A stretch of 64,000 nucleotides of DNA from Deinococcus aerolatus (GCF_014647055.1 NZ_BMOL01000003.1:62001-126000), one strand, 5' to 3'. Counted from the stretch's first letter, positions 12,332 through 28,033 are shown. Numbers and translations: made by a program. The notes: generated by a model from the sequence alone, not told the origin.

Positions 12332-13216
12332 ATGAAGACTGCCGCATTTCTGGGCCTGGGAGCGATGGGCGGGCCGATGGCCGCCGCGCTGGCCCGCCGC
12401 GCCGCCGACACCGGGGGCCGCGTGCTGGTGTGGAACCGCCACGCAGACCGGGCGCAGGCCCACGCCGCCGAGCACGGCACGCAGGCCGCCTCGCTGCCGG
12501 ACGTGGGCGAGGCAGAGGTGATCTTCACCTGCTTGCCCACCAGCGCGGACGTGAACGAGGTGATGGAGCAGTTGGAGCCGCACCTTCGGCCCGGCGCGGT
12601 CTGGGTGGACTGCACCAGCGGCCACCCGGACGCGGCGCGGGCGCAGCGGGCGCGGCTGCTGGAGCGCGGCGTGAAGTTTCTGGACGCCCCGGTCAGCGGT
12701 GGCGTGAGCGGCGCAAAGACCGGCACCCTGACGGTGATGCTGGGCGGCCCGGCGGATGAGGTGGAGGCGGTGCGCGGCGCGCTGGCCTTTGCGGGCCGGG
12801 CCGTGCATGTGGGCGACACCGGGGCAGGTTTTGCAGTCAAGGCCGTCAACAACGCGCTGCTGGCGGTCAACCTGTGGGCGGCGGGCGAGGGCCTCGCGGC
12901 GCTGGCCAGGAGTGGAGTGGAACTGGGCGCGGCGCTGGACGTGATCAACGCCAGCAGCGGGCGCAGCAACGCCACCGAGCACCTGATTCCCGACCGCGTG
13001 CTGACCCGCGCCTTCCCCCCCACCTTCGGGCTGGGCCTGCTGGCCAAGGACACGGGCATTGCGTTGGACGTGGTGGACAATGTCAGGGGCAGCGCACCGG
13101 TGCTGGCCCAGGTGGCCGCCCTGTGCCGCGCCGCCGCGCAGATGATTGGCCCGGACGAGGACCACAGCGCCATGCTGAAGCTGATAGAGCAGATGAACGG
13201 ACAGGAGATCAGATGA
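12332..13216 (+). CDS. NAD(P)-dependent beta-hydroxyacid dehydrogenase (3-hydroxyisobutyrate dehydrogenase family)
   Basis: A 294-residue protein. The Rossmann motif [12 protein letters not shown] is at about residues 6-17. The substrate-binding [19 protein letters not shown] (about 119-137) and the catalytic-lysine helix [22 protein letters not shown] match the 3-hydroxyisobutyrate/tartronate semialdehyde reductase family. The exact substrate cannot be decided from sequence. It overlaps the following DegV gene by 4 bases (ATGA). Its transcript is probably leaderless. Confidence 0.92.
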   Translation: MKTAAFLGLGAMGGPMAAALARRAADTGGRVLVWNRHADRAQAHAAEHGTQAASLPDVGEAEVIFTCLPTSADVNEVMEQLEPHLRPGAVWVDCTSGHPDAARAQRARLLERGVKFLDAPVSGGVSGAKTGTLTVMLGGPADEVEAVRGALAFAGRAVHVGDTGAGFAVKAVNNALLAVNLWAAGEGLAALARSGVELGAALDVINASSGRSNATEHLIPDRVLTRAFPPTFGLGLLAKDTGIALDVVDNVRGSAPVLAQVAALCRAAAQMIGPDEDHSAMLKLIEQMNGQEIR

Positions 13217-14133
13217 CACAGGAAACCGCACCGACCCGCAACCCGCAGTTCGCCGTCGCCACCGACGGGGGCCTGGACGCTTTCGAGGGACTCCACAATG
13301 CCGTGCCGGTCGCGCCGTTCTCGGTCAACTTCGGGGACCGGAGCTACCGCACCGACGAGATTTCACGCGAGGACCTGTTCAAGGAACTGCAGACCAACCC
13401 GCAGCACCCCACCAGCAGCCAGCCCACGCCGCAGGAATGGGCCGACGCGGTCCGCGCCGCGGCAGGCGCTGATGCGGTGGAGCCAGAGGGAACGCCGCCG
13501 CAGGTGCTGGCCGTGACCATCAGCGCGGGCCTCAGCGGCAGCCGTAACGCCGCAGATCAGGCGCGAAGCGTACTGGACGGCATCGACGTGCGCCTGCACG
13601 ACTCGGGCACGCTCAGCGCGGCGCAGGCGTTTCAGGTGCATGCCGCGCAGACCGCCGCCCTGCGGGGCGAGTCGCTGGAAACGGCCCTGGAGTGGGTCCG
13701 CGCCGTGCAGCAGGAAACCGAACTGTATTTCACCATCGAGACGCTGGAATACCTGCGCCGCGGCGGCCGCATCGGGCGGGTGCAGGCCACGCTGGGCGGG
13801 CTGCTGAACCTCAAGCCGGTCATCACCGTGGACAAGGCCACCGGCACCTACACCAACGTGAGCCGCGCCCGCAGTTACAAGGGCGGCATCGAGGCGGTGG
13901 GCCAGCAGGTCACCCGGACCTACGGCGAGGGCACGCCGCTGCGCGTGGGTCTGCTGTACGGCACCGTGCGCGAGGACACCGACGCCCTGCTGGAGCAGCT
14001 CAAGGGGCGCCACCCCATCGTGTGGTCCGGCGCGGTGGGCATCAATCCGGTGCTGAACGTCCACACCGGACCGCGTGCGCTGGGCGTGGCGGCAGCACCC
14101 GGCAAGTGGCCCTGGGAGCGCGACACCCCGTAA
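13213..14133 (+). CDS. DegV family fatty-acid-binding protein
   Basis: A 306-residue protein. DegV/FakB-type features are the PTSSQPTP segment (about residues 66-73), [16 protein letters not shown], and the C-terminal [29 protein letters not shown] with later [16 protein letters not shown]. FakB-like members carry a fatty acid to a FakA kinase; others are of unknown role. No FakA gene is seen in the window. The start overlaps the upstream TGA, giving coupling. The N-terminal region is longer and more hydrophilic than in typical 280-residue members. Confidence 0.88.
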   Translation: MTQETAPTRNPQFAVATDGGLDAFEGLHNAVPVAPFSVNFGDRSYRTDEISREDLFKELQTNPQHPTSSQPTPQEWADAVRAAAGADAVEPEGTPPQVLAVTISAGLSGSRNAADQARSVLDGIDVRLHDSGTLSAAQAFQVHAAQTAALRGESLETALEWVRAVQQETELYFTIETLEYLRRGGRIGRVQATLGGLLNLKPVITVDKATGTYTNVSRARSYKGGIEAVGQQVTRTYGEGTPLRVGLLYGTVREDTDALLEQLKGRHPIVWSGAVGINPVLNVHTGPRALGVAAAPGKWPWERDTP

Positions 14134-14148
14134 GCCTGCCCTGCCGGG

Positions 14149-15618
<1,470 letters not shown>

Positions 15619-15704
15619 GGGCCGCAGGGTAACGCGCGACGGGTCAGGCCGGACGCAGATGAGGCGGGCCGTCATTTTCTCAGGCAAGGGCGGGGGCGGG
15701 GCGC

Positions 15705-15710
15705 TAGATT
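15705..15710 (+). promoter_or_regulatory. Possible -10 box of the sugar-binding protein gene
   Basis: TAGATT lies about 85 bases before the ORF start, with no convincing -35. It is the best candidate in the nagZ/SBP divergent region. Confidence 0.35.
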
Positions 15711-15802
15711 CTCGGCACCAATCCCCAATCCAGACCCTGCACCGTGTCCTGACCCCGTGTCCACCCCGTCTGCCCCGCCCGTTGTCTCCCCTGGAGTTGC
15801 CC

Positions 15803-17056
<1,254 letters not shown>

Positions 17057-17089
17057 GGATCTCCACCGCAATCGGGGGTGTTCGGGGTG

Positions 17090-17111
17090 GCCCGGATGCT
17101 CCCGGCTTTTT
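17090..17111 (+). terminator. Intrinsic terminator after the sugar-binding protein gene
   Basis: A short G+C stem (GCCCGG / CCGGC with one bulged base, 17090-17106) is followed directly by five T residues (17107-17111). Confidence 0.6.
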
Positions 17112-17176
17112 GCCACGGGGGAACTGCCCACGCCACTCCACCACGGCTTTCTCCAGCCCCCCAAAGGATTTAACCG

Positions 17177-19213
17177 ATGACTCCACCAAAAATGTTCCTG
17201 GCCCTGGGCCTGCTCACTGTGGCTACTGCCCACGCCGTCCCAGCCCCAACCACCCCCGTTCCCGACGCCCGCGCCCAGGTTCCTGGTACCCAGCTGGTGC
17301 CGCAGCCGAAGCGGGCGGAGTTTCCCGCCGGAACGCTGGCGCTGGCGGGCCTGGGCGTTCGCACGCTGGGCACCGCGCCGCAACTGGGCTGGGCGGCGCG
17401 TGACCTGAAGGCCGAGTGGAAAGTGCGGCTGGGCGCAACGCTGCCCGATGCCCCGGAGGGCCAGCCGGCCATCGTCATCGGCACGCTGGCGGACGCAGGG
17501 CTGGCGGCCAAGGCGAGGGCAGCGGGCCTGTTCACCACCGCTGCCGAGGGCTACGCGCTGTGGGTGGACGCGGGCGGCGCGTACATCGTCGGCGCGGACG
17601 CCAGCGGGGCCTACCAGGGCGCACAGACGCTGCGGCAACTGCTGACGCCTGCGGGCCTGCGCTTTGCGCGGATCAGCGATTCGCCCGCGTTGAAGGAACG
17701 GGTGGCCATGATCTACCTCGACCAGTACAGCAAGGGCGTGAACGACGCCCTGATTCCCCTGCTGGCGGCGCTGAAGTACAACACGGTGCTGGTCATGAGC
17801 AACTATGTGCAGTGGGACACGGCGCGGGCGGGCGGCTACGCGCACCCCGGCGGCGCAAGCAAGGCCGAGGCGCGGCGGGTGGCCGCCCTGGCCCGCGACC
17901 ACGGCCTGCAGGTTATTCCGCTGATCGAGACGCTGGGGCATGTCCAGTGGATGTACTACGGCGGCGCGAATAAGGACCTGTACCAGGACCCCGAAAGCCA
18001 GAATCCCTATGCCTACGACACCCTCAACCCGGCGACGTACAGCCGTGTCCTCTTTCCCATTTTCAAGGAGGCAGCCGAAACCTTCGGCGCAAAGACCATT
18101 CACATCGGCCACGACGAGGTGCGCAACCGGGACCGTTTTCCCGCACGCGAGGGCGGCAAGGCGGCGGGCTTCGAGAAACTGTTTGTGGACGACACCGTGA
18201 AGATTCACGGTTACCTGAAATCGCTGGGCGTGAACACCATGATCTGGCACGACTCGGCGTTTTCGGATTCGGTGATCGGCAGCCTGCCTGCCAAACTGCC
18301 CAGGGACATTCAGGTGGCGTACTGGAACTACGCGCCAGGCACGGACTACGCCATGATCCAGAAGATCGCCGGCCTGGGCTTTCCGGTGCTGGGCGCGTCG
18401 TGGGACGAGGCGGGCAACGCCGAGGGGCTGGCCCGCGCCGCGCAGAAGGCCGGGGCGCTGGGCATGATCCAGACGCGCTGGACCGGGTATTTCGGTAACC
18501 CCAGCATCTGGGACGGGCAGGCGCAGCAGGGCGTGGCCTACGTGCGGGCGGCGGGCGCGTTCTGGAACCCGGAGGCCAGACCCGTGGCAGGTGCGGCGGC
18601 GGTCTACCGTGACCTGTACGCGCCCGTGGCCTACCGGGGAACGGCAGGGGCCACCGTCAGCCTCAGGGCGCTGGCCACACGCAGCCTGACCGACAACGAC
18701 GAGAAGGGCTGGATTGGCAAGGGGCCAGACATTGACCTGCGGAACCTGAAAGCGGGCGTCCAGCAGATCGGCGCGTACCGGTTCGACATCTCCGGCGCGG
18801 TGATGCTCAGGGGGGCGCGCGCAGCCGTGCGTGACCTGCCCACGCGGGCCACCGTGGAACTGGGGCGCAAGGCCGACGCCCTCGCTTTCCTGCACACCAC
18901 CGGCTGGCCCGGGGCGCTGGCCCGCGAGACCGTGGGGCGCTACGAGATCAGGTACGCCGACGGCACACAGCTCACGCAGCCGCTGGAATACGGGCGGCAC
19001 ATCCGCGCGTGGACCGATACGCTGCCCACCTCCATGATCCCGGCCCCCGGCTGGACTGGGCAGACGGCGGACGGGCTGGAAGTGAACATCCCGGTACTGG
19101 AGTGGAACAATCCCAGGCCCACGGTCGCTATTACCAGCGTCACGCTGGTCAGCGAGGGCAAGAACGCCAATCCCACCCTGATTGGCCTGACCCTGATCGG
19201 AGGCGGAAAATAG
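17177..19213 (+). CDS. Secreted beta-N-acetylhexosaminidase-like glycoside hydrolase, family 20
   Basis: A 678-residue protein. A signal peptide (FLALGLLTVATAHA) occupies about residues 6-19. A GH20b-like N-terminal domain precedes the catalytic barrel. The catalytic motif H-x-G-x-D-E is present as IHIGHDEV at about residues 310-317, giving the Asp-Glu pair of substrate-assisted catalysis. After residue about 480 there is an additional beta-rich C-terminal domain. It should release GlcNAc or GalNAc from glycans outside the cytoplasm. AAAGGA precedes the ATG. It sits between two solute-binding protein genes. Confidence 0.88.
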   Translation: MTPPKMFLALGLLTVATAHAVPAPTTPVPDARAQVPGTQLVPQPKRAEFPAGTLALAGLGVRTLGTAPQLGWAARDLKAEWKVRLGATLPDAPEGQPAIVIGTLADAGLAAKARAAGLFTTAAEGYALWVDAGGAYIVGADASGAYQGAQTLRQLLTPAGLRFARISDSPALKERVAMIYLDQYSKGVNDALIPLLAALKYNTVLVMSNYVQWDTARAGGYAHPGGASKAEARRVAALARDHGLQVIPLIETLGHVQWMYYGGANKDLYQDPESQNPYAYDTLNPATYSRVLFPIFKEAAETFGAKTIHIGHDEVRNRDRFPAREGGKAAGFEKLFVDDTVKIHGYLKSLGVNTMIWHDSAFSDSVIGSLPAKLPRDIQVAYWNYAPGTDYAMIQKIAGLGFPVLGASWDEAGNAEGLARAAQKAGALGMIQTRWTGYFGNPSIWDGQAQQGVAYVRAAGAFWNPEARPVAGAAAVYRDLYAPVAYRGTAGATVSLRALATRSLTDNDEKGWIGKGPDIDLRNLKAGVQQIGAYRFDISGAVMLRGARAAVRDLPTRATVELGRKADALAFLHTTGWPGALARETVGRYEIRYADGTQLTQPLEYGRHIRAWTDTLPTSMIPAPGWTGQTADGLEVNIPVLEWNNPRPTVAITSVTLVSEGKNANPTLIGLTLIGGGK

Positions 19214-19255
19214 CTTGCCTGACAGGGTTGAGGCCGCCTCGGGTGAGCCGGCAGC

Positions 19256-19285
19256 TTGACACCCCCTCTGGCCTCACCCTACCCT
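19256..19285 (+). promoter_or_regulatory. Consensus-like sigma-70 promoter for the dppA-like gene
   Basis: A perfect TTGACA (19256-19261) is followed after 18 bases by TACCCT (19280-19285). The transcript would carry a leader of roughly 80 bases with an SD. This is the best -35/-10 pair in the window. Confidence 0.75.
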
Positions 19286-19374
19286 GAGCGCACGTTCTAT
19301 TTTCTCATCGCCCTCATTCCTCCTCTGCCCGCACCCTGCGGGAGATGGGGCATGCCAGGGTCTGGAGGCTTCAC

Positions 19375-20952
<1,578 letters not shown>

Positions 20953-20975
20953 CGGCTGTAACCGCTCTTGAAGGG

Positions 20976-21005
20976 GGGGCAGATTTCCACTGGGAGGTCT
21001 GCCCC
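20976..21005 (+). terminator. Hairpin after the dppA-like gene
   Basis: GGGGCAGA (20976-20983) pairs with TCTGCCCC (20998-21005), loop 14 bases, followed by TCTCCTGT. It could reduce read-through so that the binding protein is made in excess over the permeases. Confidence 0.55.
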
Positions 21006-21050
21006 TCTCCTGTACTGCCGGCTGGCCCCCTGCGCCCCCGGAGGACGGGC

Positions 21051-21056
21051 TACACT
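21051..21056 (+). promoter_or_regulatory. Possible -10 box for the dppBC-like genes
   Basis: TACACT lies about 90 bases before the permease start and just after the hairpin, suggesting separate expression of the permease genes. No convincing -35 is visible. Confidence 0.35.
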
Positions 21057-21148
21057 GCCCGAACGCCATAACCTTCGGCCCGACACGCTTTTCCACGTTC
21101 CCGTCTTCGTTCCGGTTTCGCACCCATGCGAACCCAAGGAGGTCTGTT

Positions 21149-22177
<1,029 letters not shown>

Positions 22178-22193
22178 TGAGGAGGGCCTATTC

Positions 22194-23198
22194 ATGACGA
22201 CCACGACACCCTCCACCGCCGCGTCCGCGAACAAGACCGAGAGCATCTTCTGGCGGCGTTTCCGCAAGAGCACACCCGGAAAGATCGGCGGCATCATCGT
22301 GATTCTGTTTGTGCTGCTGGCGGTGTTCGCTCAGGTGCTACGCCCCTACGACCCCACCACAGACCGCAACTACCGCCTGAACCTCAAGCCGCCGAGCATC
22401 ACGGCGCTGTGGAACCCGGACGCCAGGGAAACCTACACCGACGCGGTGACGGGCAAGACCAACATCTGGGCGGCGCCGTTCGGCACCGATAACCTGGGCC
22501 GCGACGTGTTCGCCCGCGTGCTACACGGCACCCGCATATCGCTGAAGGTGGGCGTGGTGTCCACGGTGCTGGCCCTGGTGATCGGTTCACTGCTGGGCGT
22601 GCTGGCCGGGTACTTCGGCGGCTGGCTGGACAATATTCTGGGGTACGTCAGCGACGTCATGCTGGCCTTTCCCAGCATTCTGCTGGCCATCGGGTTTGCC
22701 AGCATTTTCAGCGTGGACAGTCCGCCGTTCCTGATCGCCGCAATGGACCGATTATTTGCGCTGAACAGTCCGCAACTGGTCACGGCCATGCTGGCGGTGT
22801 CGCTGGTGCAAATTCCAGTGTACCTGCGTCTGGCCCGCAGCGTGGTCCTGAGCGTCCGCGAGCGCGAGTTCGTGCAGGCCGCCGGAGCGTTGGGGGCGTC
22901 GCAGTGGCGCATGATCTTCCGTCACGTGCTGCCCAACAGCCTCTCACCGCTGATCGTGCAGGGCGCGCTGAGCATCGCCACCGCCACCATTGAGGTGGCC
23001 GCACTGGGCTTCCTGGGGATCGGCGCGCAGCCCCCACTGCCGGAATGGGGCACCATGATCAGCGATTCGCGCTCGTACTACGTGGATTACCCCTGGACCA
23101 TGATCTTCCCCGGCCTCGCCATCTTCCTGACCGTACTGGGCTTCAACCTGCTGGGCGACGGCCTGCGCGACGTGCTGGACCCCCGCAGCACGCAGTAG
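22194..23198 (+). CDS. ABC transporter permease, DppC type
   Basis: A 334-residue membrane protein. GGAGGG precedes the ATG at 22194; an earlier in-frame ATG lacks this spacing. Features are the N-terminal RFRKSTPGKIGGIIV, LGTDNLGRDVFARVLHGTRIS-like text (here FGTDNLGRDVFARVLHGTR) and the EAA loop EFVQAAGALGASQWRMIFRHVLPN, cited as VQAAGALGASQWRMIF. No DppD/DppF ATPase follows; the operon ends in a terminator. The ATPases must be encoded elsewhere. Confidence 0.93.
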   Translation: MTTTTPSTAASANKTESIFWRRFRKSTPGKIGGIIVILFVLLAVFAQVLRPYDPTTDRNYRLNLKPPSITALWNPDARETYTDAVTGKTNIWAAPFGTDNLGRDVFARVLHGTRISLKVGVVSTVLALVIGSLLGVLAGYFGGWLDNILGYVSDVMLAFPSILLAIGFASIFSVDSPPFLIAAMDRLFALNSPQLVTAMLAVSLVQIPVYLRLARSVVLSVREREFVQAAGALGASQWRMIFRHVLPNSLSPLIVQGALSIATATIEVAALGFLGIGAQPPLPEWGTMISDSRSYYVDYPWTMIFPGLAIFLTVLGFNLLGDGLRDVLDPRSTQ

Positions 23199-23226
23199 CG
23201 TCTCTTCCCCGCCCCACCTGCCCTCT

Positions 23227-23246
23227 CCCCCGTGGAGGGGGTTTTT
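23227..23246 (+). terminator. Intrinsic terminator of the dpp-like operon
   Basis: CCCCC-GTGGA-GGGGG (23227-23241) is followed by TTTTT (23242-23246). It separates the operon from the convergent AroE-like gene. Confidence 0.75.
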
Positions 23247-23249
23247 CCG

Positions 23250-23999
23250 TTACATCAGCGCAGCCACCGCTCCTTCCAGCTCCAGGGCGTGGAAGCGCTG
23301 GCCGGTGGCGTGGGCCAGCTGGCACACCAGACGGCGGGCATGCAGCGCGGTGAGGTCCAGCAGGGTGGCCCCGCCGGGCGCCGTCTGAAGCAGGCCGGTC
23401 AGGTCAACAATGGTGTGATACGGCTGGGCGAGGCCTGCCGGGAGAGAGCCGCCGGTCAGCACCAGTAGATCGGCGCGTTCGGCCAGCCCGAGGAGCGCCG
23501 AGTCCTGGCGGCTCATCGGAAAGGCGCGCACACCTGCGGGCAGGGCGCGGGCGGCCCGCTCGGCGTCCGGGGTATTGCCGGCCACCACGCCCACCGTCGA
23601 GAACCCCAGACGGGTGAGCGGCAGCGCCAGGGCCAGGTCATGCATGTCGGTGCCCAGCAGCAGGGCGCTGGCCCCGCGTGAGGCATAGCCGCTGGCCTCC
23701 AGCGTGTCACCCAGGGCGTCGGCCAGGGCAAAGGTGCCGTGGGCGCCGGCGGTAAAGGCCACCGCGTCCACCCGGCCCACCCGCCGGGCAGTCGCGTCGG
23801 CCTGGGTGGCGTCATGGGCGCGGGCCTCCTGGCTGCGGTGCACCAGGGCGCCGCTGAAACCCAGGGTCGTGCAGGCGTCCATCACGGACTTCAGGTCATC
23901 GGTGGGGGTGGCCAGCGCAACCAGCCCCAGCTCCCGCAGGGCGCGGGCGGCGGGGCCGGGATAACCGATAAGGGCCAGGGGCGTGTCGGACACTTGCAT
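23250..23999 (-). CDS. Shikimate dehydrogenase-like protein
   Basis: A 249-residue protein whose overall pattern resembles AroE-type enzymes: ALIGYPGPAARALRELGL at the N-terminus, GFSGALVHRSQEA in the substrate-domain region, and GVVAGNTPDAERAARAL in place of the NADP-binding turn. Several canonical residues (the catalytic Lys of NVTxPxK and the NRTxxRA loop) are not clearly present, so it may not be an active AroE. TACACT lies 7 bases before the ATG at 23999, so the mRNA should be leaderless; this decides the start over longer upstream options. Confidence 0.6.
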   Translation of the reverse strand: MQVSDTPLALIGYPGPAARALRELGLVALATPTDDLKSVMDACTTLGFSGALVHRSQEARAHDATQADATARRVGRVDAVAFTAGAHGTFALADALGDTLEASGYASRGASALLLGTDMHDLALALPLTRLGFSTVGVVAGNTPDAERAARALPAGVRAFPMSRQDSALLGLAERADLLVLTGGSLPAGLAQPYHTIVDLTGLLQTAPGGATLLDLTALHARRLVCQLAHATGQRFHALELEGAVAALM

Positions 24000-24078
24000 T
24001 GCAGGCAGTGTAGCAACGGGGGCGGTCCAGGGGCCTCGGGCCTCAGTCGACGGGCATCGGGGGCACCACCGCTCTCTG

Positions 24079-24831
24079 CTACAGCGCCATTCTTCCCTGA
24101 CGCACGGCACGCAGTCCCGCCAGAACGACAAGAACGGTCCCCGCCAGCACGCCCACGGCCACCAGCAGCGTATCCGGGCGGGCCAGATAAACGCCCAGGA
24201 AGGCCCACAGCAGCACGGCAGCGAAGGCGTAATCGCGGTAGCGCAGCAGGAAGAAGGTGCCCACCAGACCGGCGATCACCACCAGCAACGCGGACCACAG
24301 CTGCGCGCCGATGCCCAGCACGCCCTGCGTGACGCCCTGGCTGACCAGAAAGGCAGTGACGTTCGCCATCGTCGCCACGCTGATCCACGCCAGGTACAGG
24401 CTGGCCGGTACCTGCAGCGCCCAGAACTCGCCGCTCATGGGCTGCAGGCCGCGCACAGTCAGGTACAGCGAGATCAGGGTGCCCAGCAGCAACAGCATCA
24501 CCACCACGCTGAGGCCGAAGTTGAGGCTCTGGAAGGCGAACAACCATGACACGTTCAGCAGATTACCCAGCAGAAACGGCCAGAACAGACGGTCATGGCG
24601 GGCGCCGCGCTGGGCCGGCAGCGCCTGATACACCGCGAACACCGCCAGCCCCAGGAAGATCGGCCCCCACACCGCGAAGGTCAATCCGGCGGGCGTGAAG
24701 GCGTTGGGCAGCGAATCGCTGATCTGGCCGTTGGAGTTGCCGAACAGCGGCAGCGCGTTGCTGAGGTAGTTCATCACCAGGGTCAGCACTGTCGCCAGGA
24801 CGAGCGTCACTTGCCGGGCTATTCCTGTCAT
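24079..24831 (-). CDS. TspO/MBR-like tryptophan-rich membrane protein
   Basis: A 250-residue protein with about seven hydrophobic segments. The block LTFAVWGPIFLGLAVFAVYQALP near residues 51-73, cited as FAVWGPIFLGLAVFAVYQ, and LLGNLLNVSWLFAFQSLNFG are typical of the long TspO-related family. Canonical TspO proteins are about 160 residues and bind porphyrins or sterols; this longer group is functionally open. A TATGAT -10 lies 5 bases before the ATG, giving a leaderless mRNA. Confidence 0.7.
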   Translation of the reverse strand: MTGIARQVTLVLATVLTLVMNYLSNALPLFGNSNGQISDSLPNAFTPAGLTFAVWGPIFLGLAVFAVYQALPAQRGARHDRLFWPFLLGNLLNVSWLFAFQSLNFGLSVVVMLLLLGTLISLYLTVRGLQPMSGEFWALQVPASLYLAWISVATMANVTAFLVSQGVTQGVLGIGAQLWSALLVVIAGLVGTFFLLRYRDYAFAAVLLWAFLGVYLARPDTLLVAVGVLAGTVLVVLAGLRAVRQGRMAL

Positions 24832-24945
24832 ACCCGATCATACGGGCCACAAAAAAAATCATCCGTCGCATGGAGGCCGGATGAAGAGAACCAGCGAAGC
24901 GTCAGCCGTGGGCCGGGTGATGCTGTGACCTGCGAAACTGGTGTA

Positions 24946-25197
24946 TCAGGCCGCGCCCTCGTAGCCGCGCCCGAAGGCCAGCTGGCGGTCCAGATCATCC
25001 AGGGCCTGACGGTACAGCCCGCCGCCCAGCCCGGGCAGCACAGCCAGAAACGTCGCCGCGTCGGCCAGCGTGTCGTGGGCGCTGCGGTGCGTCCAGCCCG
25101 GCCCCTCTGCCATCAGGCAGACGCGGCCAGCAGCCAGGAGAAACCGCACGCGGCCCTGCTCCGTCCGCGTGTCGCTGAAATGGCGGGTGACGTTCAT
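24946..25197 (-). CDS. Small conserved-looking hypothetical protein
   Basis: An 83-residue cytoplasmic protein without membrane spans. It starts MNVTRHFSDTRTEQGRVRFL and ends in an acidic/aliphatic helix (GLYRQALDDLDRQLAFGRGY). TATGCT lies 6 bases before the ATG at 25197, so this start is preferred over an upstream in-frame ATG. I do not recognise the family. Confidence 0.6.
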   Translation of the reverse strand: MNVTRHFSDTRTEQGRVRFLLAAGRVCLMAEGPGWTHRSAHDTLADAATFLAVLPGLGGGLYRQALDDLDRQLAFGRGYEGAA

Positions 25198-25293
25198 GGC
25201 CCCAGCATAGGCCCGCGTGCATGACTGTTCCATCACCCAAAATGACGAGCCCTTTAGCTACGCTTGGGACAGAACCGTCTGTCCGGGCTTGCC

Positions 25294-26130
<837 letters not shown>

Positions 26131-26432
26131 GGTTGAACTCCTTCTCTCAGCACGTCGTTTCTCACCGCTTCCATGTGAGCAAGAAAACCCAGATGTCCGC
26201 CATCACGCTCAACCGCCCTCGTTCTGAGAGTTGCCAATCCGGGCGCAATGGATTCACGCTGCTACATGGTCAGCAGTCTCAAATCCAGCAAATAGGCGTA
26301 TTGCGCGTCTCCCAACGCCTCCTTCAGAACATTGTCCTGGGGCAATTCAGCTACATGTTCCCTCAGTGGCCCAAAAACACACTGGCCAGATTGACTCCCG
26401 GCTCTTCCGACGCCGTGGTCAAGACAGCTACC
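26131..26432. other. Intergenic region of relatively low G+C
   Basis: These about 300 bases are visibly less G+C-rich than the genes on both sides. I find no gene, tRNA or repeat in them. They must contain the promoter of the hydroxyacyl-CoA dehydrogenase gene, but no convincing -35/-10 pair stands out. A 126-codon open frame on the plus strand looks fortuitous. Confidence 0.4.
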
Positions 26433-26747
26433 TCACTCCACCAAAGCCACGCCCTCAAGCTCCAGCGCCCGCCCGCGCTTGACCGGGGTAAACGGCGTAT
26501 AGACGTACTCTGAACAGCCCTCCAGCACAAAGGGATCATCCTTGAAGATGTCGCGGAGTTGCTCCTCGCTGTCGGCCTGCGCCACCAGCACGCCGCCGGT
26601 ATTGTCCAGCTTGCGCCCGGAGGTCAGGAAGACGCCCGTGCGGTAATGCTGGTCCAGCCATTCGCGGTGGCGAGGCGTGACGGCGGCCAGCTCATCGCCG
26701 GATTTGGTGTAGCGGCTTTCAATGATCCAGAGGGTGGGTTGCGACAT
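26433..26747 (-). CDS. YciI family protein
   Basis: A 104-residue protein matching the YCII fold. The features are HREWLDQHYRTGVFLTSG (about residues 27-44, with the conserved His), then GGVLVAQADSEEQLRDIFKDDPF. The function of such dehydratase-like or monooxygenase-like small proteins is poorly defined. Its start lies immediately after the thiolase stop (TAG then GGGC before ATG), so it is probably translated as the second gene of that unit. Confidence 0.88.
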   Translation of the reverse strand: MSQPTLWIIESRYTKSGDELAAVTPRHREWLDQHYRTGVFLTSGRKLDNTGGVLVAQADSEEQLRDIFKDDPFVLEGCSEYVYTPFTPVKRGRALELEGVALVE

Positions 26748-26750
26748 GCC

Positions 26751-27932
26751 CTAGCCTACCCGCTTGACGGCCAGCGCCAGCCCATTGCCCCCGCCCATGC
26801 ACAGCGTGGCGATGCCGGTTTCCCTGTTCTGCTGCCGCATGGCGTGCAGCAGCGTGACCAGAATCCGTGCGCCGGATGCGCCAATCGGGTGGCCCAGCGC
26901 CACCGCGCCGCCATTGACGTTCACGCGCTCCGGGTCCAGACCCAGCTCGTTCATCACGGCAATGCTCTGCACGCTGAACGCCTCATTGAGTTCCCACAGG
27001 TCCACGTCTGCCGCGCTCCAGCCCAGCTTTTGCAGCAGCTTGGTGGTGGCGGGCACCGGGGTCATCATCACCCATTCAGGGGCCAGGCCACCCGTCGCGT
27101 AGTCCACGATCTCGGCCAGGGGGGTCAGGCCATGCGCGGCGGCGGCTTCCTCAGACATGATCAGGAGGCTGGCGGCGGCGTCGTTCAGGCCGGGGGCATT
27201 GCCTGCTGTCACGGAGCCATCCTTCTTGAAGGCGGGTTTCAGGCGGGCCAGCGTCTCGGGGCTGGTGTCACTGCGCGGCCCCTCATCGGTGTCCACCACC
27301 GTATCGCCCTTGCGGCCCTTGACGGTCACGGGAACGATCTCGTCCGCAAAGCGTCCGGCCTGCTGCGCGGCAATGGCCCGCTGGTGGCTGCGGGTGGCGA
27401 AGGCGTCCTGTTCCTCGCGGCCAATGCCATACTTGTCGGCCACGCGCTCACCGGTCAGGCCCATGCCCTCGTCGTTGATGGAACACCACAGCCCGTCGTG
27501 GGTGTTGGCATCCAGCACCTGCGCGTGGCCTAGGCGGTAGCCCTTGCGGGCGCCGGGCAGCAGGTACGGCGCGTTGCTCATGGATTCCATGCCGCCCGCG
27601 AGAACGGCGCTCTGATCGCCCGCACGGATGCTCTGGGCGGCCAGGATCACGGCCTTGAGGCCGCTGCCGCAGACCTTGTTGATGGTCAACGCGCCGACCT
27701 CATTGCTCAGGCCAGCCTTGAGGGCCGCGTGCCGGGCCGGGTTCTGCCCGCTTCCCGCCTGGACCACCTGACCCATGATGACTTCCTCAATCACGTCTGC
27801 CGGAAGGCCCGAACGCCGCAGGGTCTCGGCCAGCGTGATGCTGCCCAGTTCCACGGCGCTGACGTCCGAGAGGGCTCCCAGAAACTTGCCTGTCGGCGTG
27901 CGAGACGCCGCCACGATCACTGCTTTGCTCAT
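26751..27932 (-). CDS. Acetyl-CoA acetyltransferase (thiolase)
   Basis: A 393-residue thiolase. The nucleophilic Cys lies in [12 protein letters not shown] near residue 87. The second active-site pair is [11 protein letters not shown] and TLCMGGGNG near the C-terminus, and NEAFSVQ is present. It condenses two acetyl-CoA to acetoacetyl-CoA or runs in reverse in beta-oxidation. TATCCT lies 7 bases before the ATG, so the mRNA is predicted leaderless. It is divergent from the EamA gene. Confidence 0.96.
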   Translation of the reverse strand: MSKAVIVAASRTPTGKFLGALSDVSAVELGSITLAETLRRSGLPADVIEEVIMGQVVQAGSGQNPARHAALKAGLSNEVGALTINKVCGSGLKAVILAAQSIRAGDQSAVLAGGMESMSNAPYLLPGARKGYRLGHAQVLDANTHDGLWCSINDEGMGLTGERVADKYGIGREEQDAFATRSHQRAIAAQQAGRFADEIVPVTVKGRKGDTVVDTDEGPRSDTSPETLARLKPAFKKDGSVTAGNAPGLNDAAASLLIMSEEAAAAHGLTPLAEIVDYATGGLAPEWVMMTPVPATTKLLQKLGWSAADVDLWELNEAFSVQSIAVMNELGLDPERVNVNGGAVALGHPIGASGARILVTLLHAMRQQNRETGIATLCMGGGNGLALAVKRVG

Positions 27933-27939
27933 GTCTGGC

Positions 27940-27991
27940 AGGATAGCGCGGCGAGCCTAACGGGCGTTAGGTCATGCGGGACAGCTATCCT
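27940..27991. promoter_or_regulatory. Divergent leaderless promoters, thiolase / EamA
   Basis: Two identical TATCCT hexamers face apart. The minus-strand one (27940-27945) is 7 bases from the thiolase ATG. The plus-strand one (27986-27991) is 6 bases from the GTG of a 12-codon ORF that overlaps the EamA start. Confidence 0.6.
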
Positions 27992-27997
27992 CTGCCG

Positions 27998-28033
27998 GTG
28001 AGTCTGAACCTCCTGGATCTATGGGCGGCGTAA
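27998..28033 (+). CDS. Putative 11-residue leader peptide overlapping EamA
   Basis: A GTG 6 bases after the TATCCT box opens an 11-codon frame (MSLNLLDLWAA) ending in TAA at 28031-28033, ten bases past the EamA ATG. The EamA ATG has no SD, so ribosomes could reach it by re-initiation after this peptide. Expression is unproven. Confidence 0.35.
   Translation: MSLNLLDLWAA

Noticed and set aside
11224..13296. A 690-codon open frame on the minus strand
   Set aside because: Its first 370 codons are antisense to a well-supported dehydrogenase gene; only the part from the GTG at 12186 shows protein-like features.
26133..26513. A 126-codon plus-strand frame in the low-G+C gap
   Set aside because: No recognisable domain, no convincing start signal, and it runs into the antisense of the YciI gene.
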